A stretch of DNA of 64,000 bases. It comes from Yersinia aleksiciae. Its GTDB lineage: Bacteria > Pseudomonadota > Gammaproteobacteria > Enterobacterales > Enterobacteriaceae. The notes below the pieces were generated by a model. The model was not told the origin of the DNA. It did not search any database and worked only from the letters and a program-made list of their open reading frames with translations. Of this stretch, positions 1 to 9,855 are shown in pieces (positions within the stretch are counted from its first letter, which is position 1; each line of letters starts with the position of its first letter). Where the stretch lies: contig NZ_CP011975.1 of NCBI RefSeq assembly GCF_001047675.1, forward strand, positions 310,001 to 374,000, in the 5' to 3' direction. The translations under genes were made by a program, and so were the position numbers.

Positions 1-1112
1 ACATCCAATAACCCCAAACCGTCCATCTGCTCGACGCCCGACTCCACCCCATCGACAATGCGCTTACCCAGCATCTGATAGCCGCCGCAAATGCCGATAA
101 CCGGCACCTGCCGTTGATGTTGCGCCAGCAGGGCCGCCGCCAACCCGCTATGATGCAGCCACTGCAAATCACCCAGCGTATTTTTGCTGCCGGGCAGGAT
201 AATCAGGTCCGGTTGACCCAAGGTGGAGCGCTGCGAAACATAGCGTAAGCGCACATCCGGCTGAGCGGCCAAGGCATTAAAATCGGTAAAGTTGGCAATG
301 TGTGGCAGGCGAATCACCGCAATATCCAGCGCCTTTTCATCCGCATCGTCATATTTGCCATTTTGCAGTGCCACGCCATCTTCATCTTCCAAATCAATAT
401 CCAGCCACGGCATCACCCCCAAAACCGGGACATCCGTCAGGGCTTCAATCTGTTCCAGACCGGGTTTAAGTAGCGCGATATCCCCACGAAACTTATTGAT
501 GATCACCCCTTTGACCCGTGCTTTTTCATGGGGATGCAGTAACGCCAGCGTGCCATAAATAGAGGCAAATACACCGCCGCGATCGATATCCGCCACGAGC
601 AAGACGGGCGCATCTGCCATCGCCGCCATGCCCATATTGACGATATCGCGATCGCGCAGGTTGATTTCTGCGGGGCTGCCTGCCCCTTCTAGCACCATCA
701 CGTCATACTCGCGGGCTAAGCTGTGGTAAACCTCGCTGATCTGCTGCTGCAACTGCGGTTTGTACTGGTGGTACTCCACCGCATCCATATTGCAGGCCAC
801 TTTGCCCATCAACACCACCTGCGCCTTGCGGTCACTGGTGGGTTTTAGCAGCACCGGATTCATGCGCACATCAGGGGCGATACCCGCCGCTTCGGCCTGA
901 AAAATCTGCGCCCGCCCCATCTCTTCGCCTTGCGGCGTAATGCCCGAATTCAGCGCCATATTCTGCGATTTAAAAGGTGCGCAGCGATAACCATCCTGCA
1001 TAAAAATGCGGCATAGCCCCGCCACTAACACGCTTTTGCCGACGTCAGATGCCGTGCCTTGCACCATGATCGATAAATGTGTCGCCGCTGCCTTCGTCGC
1101 CGATAAACTCAT
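1..1112 (-). CDS. cbiP: Cobyric acid synthase CbiP (partial, 3' end outside window)
   Basis: ATP- and glutamine-dependent amidation of the b, d, e and g carboxylates of adenosylcobyrinic acid a,c-diamide to cobyric acid. About 370 codons of the usual ~500 are visible. The N-terminal dethiobiotin-synthetase-like domain starts with the P-loop-like GTASDVGKS at residues 19-27. The glutamine amidotransferase nucleophile elbow [10 protein letters not shown] is read near the left edge, so the catalytic Cys is present. The ATG at 1112 has a strong GGAGGA ribosome site and overlaps the cbiO stop as ATGA, which implies translational coupling. It is the most distal cbi gene here; in Salmonella cobU-cobS-cobT follow. 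Confidence 0.95.
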   Translation of the reverse strand, partial: MSLSATKAAATHLSIMVQGTASDVGKSVLVAGLCRIFMQDGYRCAPFKSQNMALNSGITPQGEEMGRAQIFQAEAAGIAPDVRMNPVLLKPTSDRKAQVVLMGKVACNMDAVEYHQYKPQLQQQISEVYHSLAREYDVMVLEGAGSPAEINLRDRDIVNMGMAAMADAPVLLVADIDRGGVFASIYGTLALLHPHEKARVKGVIINKFRGDIALLKPGLEQIEALTDVPVLGVMPWLDIDLEDEDGVALQNGKYDDADEKALDIAVIRLPHIANFTDFNALAAQPDVRLRYVSQRSTLGQPDLIILPGSKNTLGDLQWLHHSGLAAALLAQHQRQVPVIGICGGYQMLGKRIVDGVESGVEQMDGLGLLD

Positions 1113-1924
1113 CGCGCCTCCTCCGCTTCACGTTGACGCATCAACGCAAAAAGTTGTTCTTCGGTTTTGCACAAAGGCAACCCCAATTCAGTGTGCATTT
1201 TAACCAGCCATGGCTGAACCAAACCGGCGGCTTGCAGTTTATCTTGTTGCATGAAAACGTCAGTGGTTTCACCCGCAATCATCAGGTGACCGTGAGAGAG
1301 AACATAAAGATAATCACAAACCTGATAAATCAGATCGATATCATGGCTGGATAGAATAACCCGTTTTCCTTCTGCCACAATGCGCTCAATGAGGCTGATC
1401 ATGTGCTGTCGGCCTGCGGGATCGAGTCCGGCAGTGGGTTCATCCAGCAACAGATACTCCGCTTCCATCACCAGCGCCCCGGCAATCGCCACCCGTTTTT
1501 TCTGCCCATGGCTCAAGTGCTGGATCGATTTATGGCGAAAACCCTGCGCATCCACCAAAGTCAGCGCCCGATCAACCCGCTCGGCAATTATCGCCTCTGG
1601 CATCCCGAGATTGCGCAAACTAAAGGCGATATCGCTGTCGATATCGGTATAAAAGATCTGCTGTTCTGGATCTTGAAACACCGTGGTGACCCGCTGGCGT
1701 AGCGCCCGCAACGGGGCTTTTTTGTAGCTCAACGGCTCATCTTGCCACAGTACCGCCCCCTGCTGCGGTTGCAAAATGCCAGTCAAATTCATAAACAGTG
1801 TGGATTTGCCGCAACCGTTGGCCCCCAGCACACCAGTGACCGCGTGCTGACTGAAATCCAGTGTCAGATCGTGCAATACCTGCTCATCCTGATAGCTGAA
1901 ACTTAACTGTCGGGTGGCTAACAT
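1109..1924 (-). CDS. cbiO: Cobalt ECF/CbiMNQO transporter ATPase CbiO
   Basis: ATPase of the CbiMNQO cobalt importer, which feeds Co2+ to the chelatase CbiK. The 271 aa show Walker [10 protein letters not shown] (34-42), an LSHGQ signature (137-141) and Walker [13 protein letters not shown] starting near 157. The length is normal for the family. It lies 11 bases after cbiQ and its stop overlaps the cbiP start, inside the single cbi transcript. It is probably a homodimer on CbiQ at the inner face of the membrane. Confidence 0.95.
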   Translation of the reverse strand: MLATRQLSFSYQDEQVLHDLTLDFSQHAVTGVLGANGCGKSTLFMNLTGILQPQQGAVLWQDEPLSYKKAPLRALRQRVTTVFQDPEQQIFYTDIDSDIAFSLRNLGMPEAIIAERVDRALTLVDAQGFRHKSIQHLSHGQKKRVAIAGALVMEAEYLLLDEPTAGLDPAGRQHMISLIERIVAEGKRVILSSHDIDLIYQVCDYLYVLSHGHLMIAGETTDVFMQQDKLQAAGLVQPWLVKMHTELGLPLCKTEEQLFALMRQREAEEAR

Positions 1925-1935
1925 CAGATCCTGCC

Positions 1936-2613
1936 TTACAGGTGAAAATCACCCTGATAAAGTTTCATATCCAGCGAGATGACCATCTGTTGATAGCGAA
2001 TCATCACGCGGGTAAATAGCATACCCACCAGCATTGCCAGTGAGCGGTAACCCGTGGGTAACGAGATATAGCCAAATCGCAGTGACTGCGCCTGATGAAT
2101 CGCCGCCGCCTCCTCGATCAAAATAAAGATAAAGCGCCAGGTCAGCAGGATCTGCTCGGTGAGCAAACGGGGGGCATGGCAGCGTTTCAATAGCTGAATC
2201 AGTTGCGGAAATGGCGTATTGAGCACAAACCAGAAGGTGGCCGCCAGTGCCGCCAGACTGCGCCACAACGTTTGATTGGCGGTGGCGAGGCCGACTCTAT
2301 CGATGCCGAACCACCAGTTGCCCATTTGTACCCCCCACCACAAGCTCTCCGGTTGGCGGGCCAGCGATAACACAATGGTCACCAGCCCCACCAGCAGGAA
2401 AGAGAGCGGGATCGCCAGCCAGCGCAGATAGCGGCGCGGGCCAACCCGCAGCAAATAGCAGGTCAGCGCGGCGATAAACAGCAGCAGCAGCGCCTGATAC
2501 ATTGGCGGGCTCAGCATGGCCAGCAGCAGGAAAACCCCATACAGCACCAGTTTTCCCATCGGATCGGCCTGTCGCCAGCGGCTTTGATAACTGAGTTTAT
2601 CAATCCCCAGCAT
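1936..2613 (-). CDS. cbiQ: Cobalt transporter transmembrane (T) component CbiQ
   Basis: Scaffold membrane protein of the CbiMNQO cobalt importer. It links the CbiO ATPases to the CbiM substrate subunit. Several hydrophobic helices are visible, and the C-terminal half holds an arginine-rich coupling region (RLLTEQILLTWRF). The ending KLYQGDFHL is typical of enterobacterial CbiQ. I prefer the ATG at 2613 (225 aa). A GTG two codons upstream at 2619 is an alternative. The start lies inside the 3' end of cbiN, so the two are translationally coupled. Confidence 0.93.
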   Translation of the reverse strand: MLGIDKLSYQSRWRQADPMGKLVLYGVFLLLAMLSPPMYQALLLLFIAALTCYLLRVGPRRYLRWLAIPLSFLLVGLVTIVLSLARQPESLWWGVQMGNWWFGIDRVGLATANQTLWRSLAALAATFWFVLNTPFPQLIQLLKRCHAPRLLTEQILLTWRFIFILIEEAAAIHQAQSLRFGYISLPTGYRSLAMLVGMLFTRVMIRYQQMVISLDMKLYQGDFHL

Positions 2614-2881
2614 GCTCACCGCGTTTCCCCCGGTAGTAGCCCAAGATATAGAAGATCACCGCCGCACCAATGGAGCCTTGCAGGGTGAACAGCAGACTTT
2701 CGATCTCGCCGCTGGCCGGTTCATAAAGCGGCGTGAACCATGGCTGATAGTGTGGCGCGGTGACCTGAATCAAAGCTTCGGCCTCGCCATCTGAGCCGCC
2801 ATATTCACCGCCGTGATTGATAAAGAACGGCAATATCACCAGTGCGATCACCATCGCCAGTAAGATAAGGGTCTTTTTCAT
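2600..2881 (-). CDS. cbiN: Cobalt transporter accessory subunit CbiN
   Basis: A 93-residue protein with an N-terminal membrane helix (about 4-22), a periplasmic loop rich in acidic residues, and a second helix (about 65-83) ending in a basic tail. This is the standard CbiN layout. It stimulates Co2+ uptake by CbiM. It starts one base after the cbiM stop and overlaps cbiQ. Family length and topology agree. Confidence 0.93.
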   Translation of the reverse strand: MKKTLILLAMVIALVILPFFINHGGEYGGSDGEAEALIQVTAPHYQPWFTPLYEPASGEIESLLFTLQGSIGAAVIFYILGYYRGKRGEHAGD

Positions 2882-2882
2882 G

Positions 2883-3614
2883 TTAGTGAGTCTCCGCGTG
2901 AATCAACTGGCGCTTAGTCAATTGGTCGTAAATCATCACTGTCAGCAAGCCTTCGGCGATGGCAATCGGGATCTGGGTGATGCAGAACACCCCCATAAAT
3001 TTGATAATCGAACCGCTGACACCAAATTGTGGGTCTGGGAAGGCCAGCCCGAGCTGGACCGAGGTGACAAAGTAAGTGGTTAAGTCCGCGAGCATGGCAC
3101 ACAGGAACACCCCGACATCACGGCGTAACCCCGCTTTACAGGCCAGTTTCCACACCAGATAACCCACTACTGGCCCAATCACCGCCATCGACATACCATT
3201 CGCGCCCAAGGTGGTCAGCCCGCCGTGCGCCAATAACAGCGCCTGGAACAGCAGCACAATCGCCCCTAATACTGCCACCACCACGGGCCCGAACAGAATG
3301 ACCGCCAACCCAACCCCCGTCGGGTGCGAGCAGCTACCGGTGACGGACGGAATTTTCAGCGCGGAGAGCACAAATATAAAAGCACCACACAGCGCCAGTA
3401 ATACTTTCTGATTGCTGTCTTCCGCCACAATCTGCTTTAAACGCACCAGGCCCATAAACAGGCATGGCAGGAACAGCACCCACCAAGCCAGCGCCCACAT
3501 CGGCGGTAAAAAACCTTCCATAATGTGCATCGCAAAAACATCATTTGGGGCAATTGTCAGTAGGATGGCCATCGCCAGACCCGTAAATGACAATTTTTTT
3601 AGCTGTTTTTCCAT
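2883..3614 (-). CDS. cbiM: Cobalt transporter substrate-specificity subunit CbiM
   Basis: Membrane S component that binds Co2+. Residues 1-28 look like a cleavable signal peptide ending VFA, so processing would expose M29-H30-I31-M32. An N-terminal Met-His is known to coordinate the metal in this family. Conserved histidines ([10 protein letters not shown]) follow, with about six further hydrophobic helices. 243 aa is normal. A good GGAG ribosome site precedes it. Unlike the neighbouring pairs, it is separated from cbiL by 108 bases that contain a stem-loop. Confidence 0.95.
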   Translation of the reverse strand: MEKQLKKLSFTGLAMAILLTIAPNDVFAMHIMEGFLPPMWALAWWVLFLPCLFMGLVRLKQIVAEDSNQKVLLALCGAFIFVLSALKIPSVTGSCSHPTGVGLAVILFGPVVVAVLGAIVLLFQALLLAHGGLTTLGANGMSMAVIGPVVGYLVWKLACKAGLRRDVGVFLCAMLADLTTYFVTSVQLGLAFPDPQFGVSGSIIKFMGVFCITQIPIAIAEGLLTVMIYDQLTKRQLIHAETH

Positions 3615-3644
3615 TTTGTACTCCTTTTCCCCTGCTGACTGGCA

Positions 3645-3667
3645 GTCGCAGCGGTGTTAGCTGCAAC
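3645..3667 (-). other. Intercistronic stem-loop between cbiL and cbiM
   Basis: GTTGCAGC and GCTGCGAC (read on the minus strand) form an 8-bp stem with one G-U pair and a 7-base loop. It lies in the only sizeable gap (3615-3722) of the otherwise packed cbi operon. No U-tract follows, so it is not a classical terminator. It could tune mRNA stability or translation of the cbiMNQO transporter part. Confidence 0.45.
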
Positions 3668-3722
3668 GCCGATGAGTTTGGGGAGTCATTTAACATTCAT
3701 TAACCGCTATTTAACTCACCTG

Positions 3723-4436
3723 TTATCCATTAACGCATTGCTGCTTATTCACTAAAATGGTCGAGAAATAGGGCAATGGCTGGTCAGCGGCAATGCTATC
3801 CAACTGACGCCAGCACACCTCCCCCGGTAGCGAGGCTTCCGACATCAACAGCGCATGGGGGAAGAGTTCCATACGGGCCAACAGCGCCTGAATGCGGGCA
3901 AAACGGCCATAAACTTTCATCAATACCACGCAGTCGTGATCGCGCAATGCTCGCTCCAGCTCTGCTTCCGGCGCGGTGCAGGACATAATCGCCAGCGACT
4001 GTTGCTCCATCGCCAATGGCAGGGCGGCGCGGGAAGCAATAGCGGCGAAGGAGGTTACCCCCGGTACAATCTCCAACCAATCAGGGCGGCCAATGCGTTC
4101 GAGCAAAAACACCCAAGTGCTGAATAGCATTGAGTCGCCAAGGGTGATAAAGCCCACCTGACGCCCATTAGCGACCTCGGTTTGCAGCTGTTGTGCCACC
4201 TCATCCCACACCGCCTGTTTTTCGCTATCATCGGCACTCATCGGGAAGTGGCTGGTGCGAATTTCAGTGGTGGGCGACAAGTATTCGCGCACGATAGAGA
4301 GTGCGAGGCTGTCGCCGCCTTTGCGCCCTGCCGGGGCATAGAGCACATCAAGTTTGGCGATTAATCGCGCCGCGCGCACCGTAATCAAATCACTGGCACC
4401 GGGGCCGACACCTAAGGCATAAAGTCTGCCGCTCAT
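3723..4436 (-). CDS. cbiL: Cobalt-precorrin-2 C20-methyltransferase CbiL
   Basis: SAM-dependent methylation at C20 of cobalt-factor II/precorrin-2 in the oxygen-independent B12 pathway. Tetrapyrrole-methylase signatures are visible: an N-terminal glycine loop GVGPGASDLIT, LGDSMLFSTW and a central VPGVTSFAA. 237 aa is normal. Its ATG shares one base with the cbiK stop, and it is the last biosynthetic gene before the transporter genes. Confidence 0.95.
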   Translation of the reverse strand: MSGRLYALGVGPGASDLITVRAARLIAKLDVLYAPAGRKGGDSLALSIVREYLSPTTEIRTSHFPMSADDSEKQAVWDEVAQQLQTEVANGRQVGFITLGDSMLFSTWVFLLERIGRPDWLEIVPGVTSFAAIASRAALPLAMEQQSLAIMSCTAPEAELERALRDHDCVVLMKVYGRFARIQALLARMELFPHALLMSEASLPGEVCWRQLDSIAADQPLPYFSTILVNKQQCVNG

Positions 4437-5230
4437 TACGCTGCCTCCTGCTGTTTCTGTTGTAGGGCGTGATCCAGATGTTCCACGAACATTTGGCGAA
4501 TCAATGGGTTTTCACCTAATCCTTGCAGCCATGATTGAGCGCTAATCCCTGCGGCTTCCAACTGGGAGTGCCATGAGTCCGGCTCGTCAGAGGCCATGTC
4601 GTTGATGGCGTGATCCCCGGCCACCAGCATCAGTGGCATCAAATGCACTTTGCGCACCCCCTGCTGCTGTAGACGGGTGATGATATGGCTGATTTCCGGA
4701 TAGCTTTCGACCGCCCCGACCAGGGCGGGGAAGTTCAGCGAAGTCATAAGATGATCAAGGCAGGCATAAGCGGAGAAGGCGAAATGGCTGGCCCCGTGGC
4801 CCATAAATACCACTCGTTCATCCGCTGCCAGTGGGGGCATCTGCCCTTGCAGCGCGCCCAGTAACTGCTGGTAATCGGCAAAGCTGCTCAGCAGCGGCGT
4901 ACCCAGCACCAGCGAGTGGAAAACGTCGCCGAAGGCGCGCACTTCATTGGCCACTTTTTCGTACTCATCGCCATTGATCACATGCAGCGATTGGATGGCG
5001 ACATCCTGATAGCCCAACTCAACCAGCTGTTTCAACGCTTCACGCGGGTTATTGATCAGCAGGCCATCACGTTTCCGCAGCTTGCGAATGATCATCTCCG
5101 AGGTAAAGGCGCGGAACAGATCGCGATCGCTATAAGCTGCTGCCAACTGCTGCTCGCAGGCATCAATATTCTTCTGGCGGGTCTGCTCGTAACTGGTGCC
5201 AAAACTGATCACCAACAGTGCTTTTTTCAT
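4436..5230 (-). CDS. cbiK: Sirohydrochlorin cobaltochelatase CbiK
   Basis: Inserts Co2+ into sirohydrochlorin at the entry of the anaerobic corrin branch. The 264-residue protein opens with LVISFGTSYEQT. The metal/catalytic histidines fall at H145 (GHGASHF) and H207 (AGDHAIN), the same numbers as in the structurally characterised Salmonella enzyme. There is no signal peptide, so it is cytoplasmic. A 29-base gap separates it from cbiJ. Confidence 0.95.
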   Translation of the reverse strand: MKKALLVISFGTSYEQTRQKNIDACEQQLAAAYSDRDLFRAFTSEMIIRKLRKRDGLLINNPREALKQLVELGYQDVAIQSLHVINGDEYEKVANEVRAFGDVFHSLVLGTPLLSSFADYQQLLGALQGQMPPLAADERVVFMGHGASHFAFSAYACLDHLMTSLNFPALVGAVESYPEISHIITRLQQQGVRKVHLMPLMLVAGDHAINDMASDEPDSWHSQLEAAGISAQSWLQGLGENPLIRQMFVEHLDHALQQKQQEAA

Positions 5231-5259
5231 TTTATTGTCCTCGTTGTTGTTGCAGTGGA

Positions 5260-6075
5260 TCAGATGGTTACCCGTGGATCAGATTGCTGCCAGTGGGTCA
5301 GATGTTGGCTAAATTCATCTAATGAAGTCACTTGCTGCCCGATACGGCCCAAGACCACCGTCGCCGGACGGCGCACCACAATGCAGGGGATATTCAGCGC
5401 CAGACAGGGGGCCACTTTCTCCTGATAACCCCCCTGTGCACCGGACTCCTTGGTGATAACCACATCCGGCTGGCAATACTCATACAGCGCCTGATTGAAT
5501 TGCGCGCTAAATGGCCCGCGCAGCGCGATAATATTGTCCACCCCCAGCCCCAGTGCTTCACACTGACTCAGCACCTCGGCGGTCGGCAGCACCCGCGCCA
5601 GCAGCGTTTTACCTGCCAACCCGTGCTGATACTCCGCCAGTTGCTTGCTGCCAGTGGTAAGCAGCACCCGTGGCCCCAGCCCCTGAGCCACCGCACAAGC
5701 TGCGGCTAAGCTATCGACTTTGTGCAGCAGCGGATGATTGAGCGCGTCAATTTCGCTTGGGCGCTGATAGCGGATCAGCGGCACATTCGCCTGTTCACAG
5801 GCGGCGACCACATTGTCACTGAGTCGCTCGGCGTAGGGGTGCGAGGCATCAATCACCCAACGTACTGCTCGGGTGGTCAGAAAATCCACCATCGCCGCCG
5901 CATCCATGCGCCCGACCAACACCTCGCCGCGAATATCCCCCGCCAGTTGCTTACCCGCCTCGGTGGCAACCGACAGGCTATAGCGCTCGCCAGCAGCATC
6001 AAGGCGTTGGCAAATCAACCGTGCATCGCTGGTACCACCGAATAGGTGGATCGGTGGATGGCCGTTGCTGGTCAC
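5260..6075 (-). CDS. cbiJ: Cobalt-precorrin-6A reductase CbiJ
   Basis: NAD(P)H-dependent reduction of the cobalt-precorrin-6A macrocycle. The 271 aa carry the family N-terminus HLFGGTSDARL, the DASHPYAERLS motif and the C-terminal TKESGAQGGYQEKV. It sits between cbiH and cbiK as in Salmonella. The N-terminus is a few residues longer than in some relatives, and no better downstream ATG is evident. Confidence 0.93.
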   Translation of the reverse strand: MTSNGHPPIHLFGGTSDARLICQRLDAAGERYSLSVATEAGKQLAGDIRGEVLVGRMDAAAMVDFLTTRAVRWVIDASHPYAERLSDNVVAACEQANVPLIRYQRPSEIDALNHPLLHKVDSLAAACAVAQGLGPRVLLTTGSKQLAEYQHGLAGKTLLARVLPTAEVLSQCEALGLGVDNIIALRGPFSAQFNQALYEYCQPDVVITKESGAQGGYQEKVAPCLALNIPCIVVRRPATVVLGRIGQQVTSLDEFSQHLTHWQQSDPRVTI

Positions 6076-6088
6076 AATGAATGCCCTG

Positions 6089-6814
6089 TCATAATGAATA
6101 ACCCCGAGGGGTGATCATCAGGCCGTTGCGACAATAGGTGGCCTGATTACCGACAATCACCAGACTGGTCATGTCCACGGGTTCGAAATCCATCTCACCT
6201 AAGGTAGTGATCCATTTCTCCTGCTTTTTACGCCCAGCGGCTTTCACCACCCCCACTGGCGTGGTGGATTTTTTCCACGGCTGCATTAACTCAAATGCCC
6301 GTGCCAAATGGCCTTCGCGGCCCCGGCTGCGGGGGTTGTAGAAGCAGATCACAAAATCGGCCTGTGCGGCGGCGATAATGCGTTTTTCAATCACTGCCCA
6401 CGGGGTCATCAAATCACTCAGGCTGATATGACAGAAATCATGCATCAGCGGCGCACCCAACAAGGAGGCCGCCGCGATACTGGCGGTGATCCCCGCCACC
6501 AGCCGCACTTCCAGCTCCAACTGCTGTTGGGTGACCAACTCCAACACCAGCCCCGCCATACCATAAATCCCAGCATCGCCGCTGCTGATCAGCGCCACCT
6601 TATGGCCCGCCAGCGCCAGATCAATCGCCGCCTGACAGCGCTCAATCTCTTTGCACATGCCGGTTTTGATCACCTGCTTATCCTGGGTCATCGACTTGAC
6701 CAGATGGGTGTAGGTTTTATAACCGACGATAATTTCAGCTTCTTGGATCGCCGCAATGGCGTCCTGCGTCATCATCGATTCACTGCCCGGCCCGATGCCA
6801 ATCACGGTTAACAT
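6089..6814 (-). CDS. cbiH: Cobalt-factor III / precorrin-3B C17-methyltransferase CbiH
   Basis: Methylates C17 and drives ring contraction in anaerobic corrin synthesis. The 241 aa show methylase motifs GIGPGSESMMT at the N-terminus, SSGDAGIYGMAG in the middle and CFYNPRSRGR in the second half. The start codon overlaps the cbiG stop by one base. CbiG works at the next step, opening the delta-lactone made by CbiH. Confidence 0.94.
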   Translation of the reverse strand: MLTVIGIGPGSESMMTQDAIAAIQEAEIIVGYKTYTHLVKSMTQDKQVIKTGMCKEIERCQAAIDLALAGHKVALISSGDAGIYGMAGLVLELVTQQQLELEVRLVAGITASIAAASLLGAPLMHDFCHISLSDLMTPWAVIEKRIIAAAQADFVICFYNPRSRGREGHLARAFELMQPWKKSTTPVGVVKAAGRKKQEKWITTLGEMDFEPVDMTSLVIVGNQATYCRNGLMITPRGYSL

Positions 6815-7884
6815 TAATGCGATACTCCCAGAGTGATGGTGACGCCCTGCTGACGCAGAGTATTGCCGACCAATTTACCGTCGCTCATGAGCCAAGCGAC
6901 CGGTTGTGAAACGCTGCCGACACCCACCGTTTGGCGGACAAATTCAGAAGCGGGGAAACGTTGTTCATGGCGGCTCAGTTCGCCGACACTGAAGAGTTCG
7001 AATGGCACGCGCCAGCACTGTGCGAGTTGATGGAGCGCTGGTTCATCTTTTTTGATGGTGACGCTGCCAATGGCCCGTAGCGCCATAAGATCAAAGTGAT
7101 TTTCTGCCATTTGCTGTTGCAGCAGCTCCACCAGTGTTTGCAGCGAAGTGGCACGGCGGCAACCGATGCCCGCCACCACGCGGCGTGGCACCAGTTTGTA
7201 AACCGGCAAAGCGTGCTGTTGCTCGGCAGAGAGCGGCAGGCTGTCGCGTAGGCTGATGCAGACTAAGGCGTCCAGTGGGGGCAGATCGTCCAGCGAGTCG
7301 ACGGGGATAAAGCCTCGAGTGTCGCAGCGCGCCCGTTCAGCCAGCAGTGGCGTATCCCACCACAGCCCCACTTTTTGGCTGCTGACCAGCATTTGATTGA
7401 CCACTTTGACCGCGTGGCGGAAATCCTGCATTTCGGCATCCAACTGGGTTGCCAAAGTGTCCAGCGCCGCCATTTCGTTGACATCAGTGGCGGTGGTAAT
7501 CACCGGATCCGCCCCCAAAATGCCCGCCAGATAGCGGGTTAGCGTGTTCGCGCCGCCGACGTGGCCCGAGAGCAAACTAATGACGTGCTGCCCACGCTCA
7601 TCAATCACTACCACCGCAGGATCGGTCATTTTGTCATGCACCAGTGGCGCAATCACCCGCACCGTCAGGCCAATGGCCCCGACCACCACCAGCGCCGAGT
7701 GCTGCTTAAACGCCTCGCGTAGGGTCTCACCAAAAGTCCCGTTAAACGGCAAGAAGCCCGGCTCCAGCAGCTTGTCACTGGTAAAACAGGTCAGCGGTAA
7801 GTGGGTTTGCAAACGCCGCGCCAACCGCACCCCGCCGGGGGTCAGGCAAAAGACCGCAATCGATTCAGGCTTGACGGTATTCAT
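6814..7884 (-). CDS. cbiG: Cobalt-precorrin-5A hydrolase CbiG
   Basis: Opens the delta-lactone of cobalt-precorrin-5A and releases the C20 fragment as acetaldehyde. I choose the ATG at 7884 ([12 protein letters not shown], 356 aa). A frame-open extension to 7926 would run much further into cbiF and makes a protein longer than known CbiG. The conserved core [12 protein letters not shown]...[10 protein letters not shown] and the C-terminal GIGCRRAT motif are present. It overlaps the 3' end of cbiF by 20 bases. Confidence 0.92.
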   Translation of the reverse strand: MNTVKPESIAVFCLTPGGVRLARRLQTHLPLTCFTSDKLLEPGFLPFNGTFGETLREAFKQHSALVVVGAIGLTVRVIAPLVHDKMTDPAVVVIDERGQHVISLLSGHVGGANTLTRYLAGILGADPVITTATDVNEMAALDTLATQLDAEMQDFRHAVKVVNQMLVSSQKVGLWWDTPLLAERARCDTRGFIPVDSLDDLPPLDALVCISLRDSLPLSAEQQHALPVYKLVPRRVVAGIGCRRATSLQTLVELLQQQMAENHFDLMALRAIGSVTIKKDEPALHQLAQCWRVPFELFSVGELSRHEQRFPASEFVRQTVGVGSVSQPVAWLMSDGKLVGNTLRQQGVTITLGVSH

Positions 7885-8686
7885 GGCTAAACCCCGCGTC
7901 ATAGAGTTTGGAGTAGTGGTACTCATCCCCCAAGAAGGCCCCCACCAAAATCAGCGCGGTTTTATTGATCGCAGCCGCCCGCACCAGCTCGGCAATGTCT
8001 GTCAGGGTGCCACGCACCGTACGGCTTTCCGCCCACGTGGCTTTGTACACCACTGCGACTGGAGTGGTGGCGGGATAACCGCCAGCGATTAATCGCTCGG
8101 CCACCCGATCCACCTCCTGCACTGAGAGGAAGATCGCCATGGAGGTTTGGTGGGCGGCGAAGGCTTCCAACTGCTCCAGCGGCGGCATCGGCGTACGCCC
8201 CTCGATGCGGGTGATAATCAAGCTCTGCGCCACTTCCGGCACCGTGTACTCCACTCCCAGTTGCGCCGCCGCGCCAAGGAATGCACTGACCCCCGGCACC
8301 GACACAAAGCCAATGCCGTGTTCACCCAAGACTTCGCCCTGCTCACGAATCGAGCCATACAGCGAGAGGTCCCCGGTTTGCAGTCGCACCACCAACTTGC
8401 CCGCCTGCACCCCCTCCACCATCAAGGTGATGATCTGCGCCAAATTCAGCCCCGCACTGTCGTGGCACTCCGCCTGTGGCGAGCAATACGTCAGCAGCTC
8501 GGTATTGATCAGCGATCCGGCATAGATAACCACCTGCGCCTGTTGCAGCAAGCGGTAGCCTTTTAGCGTGATCAGCTCTTTGTCACCCGGCCCAGCGCCG
8601 ACAAACCAGACTTTTTGCGTGTCCCATGGCTGGGCGGTATCCAAGGGTATTTGGTTGATTTGCACGTTATTAGGATGCTCAGACAT
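7865..8686 (-). CDS. cbiF: Cobalt-precorrin-4 C11-methyltransferase CbiF
   Basis: SAM-dependent methylation at C11. Typical methylase motifs are [29 protein letters not shown] and [12 protein letters not shown]. The 273 aa include about 25 N-terminal residues before the first strand, slightly longer than the Salmonella protein. No alternative ATG lies in that stretch, and the chosen ATG overlaps the cbiT stop by 8 bases. Confidence 0.94.
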   Translation of the reverse strand: MSEHPNNVQINQIPLDTAQPWDTQKVWFVGAGPGDKELITLKGYRLLQQAQVVIYAGSLINTELLTYCSPQAECHDSAGLNLAQIITLMVEGVQAGKLVVRLQTGDLSLYGSIREQGEVLGEHGIGFVSVPGVSAFLGAAAQLGVEYTVPEVAQSLIITRIEGRTPMPPLEQLEAFAAHQTSMAIFLSVQEVDRVAERLIAGGYPATTPVAVVYKATWAESRTVRGTLTDIAELVRAAAINKTALILVGAFLGDEYHYSKLYDAGFSHEYRQA

Positions 8687-9263
8687 GGCGCGCCTCCTTG
8701 TGGCAGGAAATAAGATAAGTAGGATTATTAGGTTTGAAATAGTGTCCGCTGCCCAGCGGCGTCAGGTTGGCGAGTTGCAACTGCACGCAATCCAACTGGC
8801 TCACCGCGCAGCTCTGTAAGTGGCCCAATGCGTCATTGAGGTTGTTGAGCAGAATAAAGGTCAGCACCAAACGGCCATCGGGGTTGAGCGTCATCAGCGC
8901 CCAGTCGATCAGCGCAGTCAGATGGCCGCCGCTGCCGCCGATAAAAATGGCATCGGCTTTGTCGGGCAGTGGCAGCGGGGCTACGCCCGCGATGATCTCA
9001 ACATTGCGGCAGCCTAGCTGCTGGCGGTTTTCGCTAATCAACTCCAGTGCCGCCGGATTGCGCTCAATGGCTGTCACCCGTAAATCGGGGAAGCGCAGCG
9101 CCGCTTCCAGCGCCACACTGCCCGTTCCCGCGCCGACATCAATCAGATGAGCGGCAGCGGATAACTCCAGCCGTTCCAGTGCCAGTGCGCGCACCGCTTC
9201 TTTGGTCATCGGCACGGTGCGTCCGCGTGTATTTTGTTCACGAATAAAAAGCTCATCTCTCAT
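8679..9263 (-). CDS. cbiT: Cobalt-precorrin-6B C15-methyltransferase (decarboxylating) CbiT
   Basis: Methylates C15 and decarboxylates the C12 acetate side chain. It has a class I methyltransferase fold, with SAM loop [16 protein letters not shown] around residues 40-55 and the family-specific [10 protein letters not shown] later. 194 aa is normal for the stand-alone enterobacterial protein, which elsewhere is fused to CbiE as CobL. It overlaps cbiE by 11 bases, consistent with the two acting together. Confidence 0.94.
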   Translation of the reverse strand: MRDELFIREQNTRGRTVPMTKEAVRALALERLELSAAAHLIDVGAGTGSVALEAALRFPDLRVTAIERNPAALELISENRQQLGCRNVEIIAGVAPLPLPDKADAIFIGGSGGHLTALIDWALMTLNPDGRLVLTFILLNNLNDALGHLQSCAVSQLDCVQLQLANLTPLGSGHYFKPNNPTYLISCHKEARHV

Positions 9264-9855
9264 TGAGGATCACCACCACATTCATCTCGTAACGGGCCGC
9301 CACTTGCTCCACCGACAGGCGGTGAATACGTTCGTTGGGCTGGGAGAGGTTTTCACCAATAATCAGGGTGCGGACCAGGCCGCGTTGATGCAGCGCATCG
9401 GCAATGGCACGCGGGCCAATAATGCCGTCGGTCACCATCGCCACTTTGTCGTGCTGGAAGATCCAGTCAAAATCGGGCTCTCGACCATGGCTGCTGGTGA
9501 GGAACAGGTCATTCATATCCAGCGCCACTTTGGCGCACAGATATTGAATGGCGCTGATGCCGGGGACGATATGCAGTTCGTCGCTGTTGAAGTTGGCCGC
9601 CAGCAGTTTGCCGATGCCGTACAGCAGAGGATCGCCGGAAGCCAGCACCACAATGGCGCGCTGTTTATGGTTATCTAGCCACTCCAACAGGCCCAGCAGA
9701 TCGGCATCCAACAAGCGGGTTTCGCGGCCATGACCGCTGAAAGTGGCCAGATGGCGTTTGCCGCCCACCAGCACCTCGGCCTGATCGATGGCCCGTAGCG
9801 CACTTGGGGTAAGATGTTGGGTATCACCGGGGCCAATGCCCACAACAGTAATCAT
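9253..9855 (-). CDS. cbiE: Cobalt-precorrin-7 C5-methyltransferase CbiE
   Basis: SAM-dependent methylation at C5, partner of CbiT. The tetrapyrrole-methylase hallmarks [12 protein letters not shown] (N-terminus), [12 protein letters not shown] and [13 protein letters not shown] are visible in 200 aa. Its ATG overlaps the cbiD stop by 4 bases. Confidence 0.94.
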   Translation of the reverse strand: MITVVGIGPGDTQHLTPSALRAIDQAEVLVGGKRHLATFSGHGRETRLLDADLLGLLEWLDNHKQRAIVVLASGDPLLYGIGKLLAANFNSDELHIVPGISAIQYLCAKVALDMNDLFLTSSHGREPDFDWIFQHDKVAMVTDGIIGPRAIADALHQRGLVRTLIIGENLSQPNERIHRLSVEQVAARYEMNVVVILNER

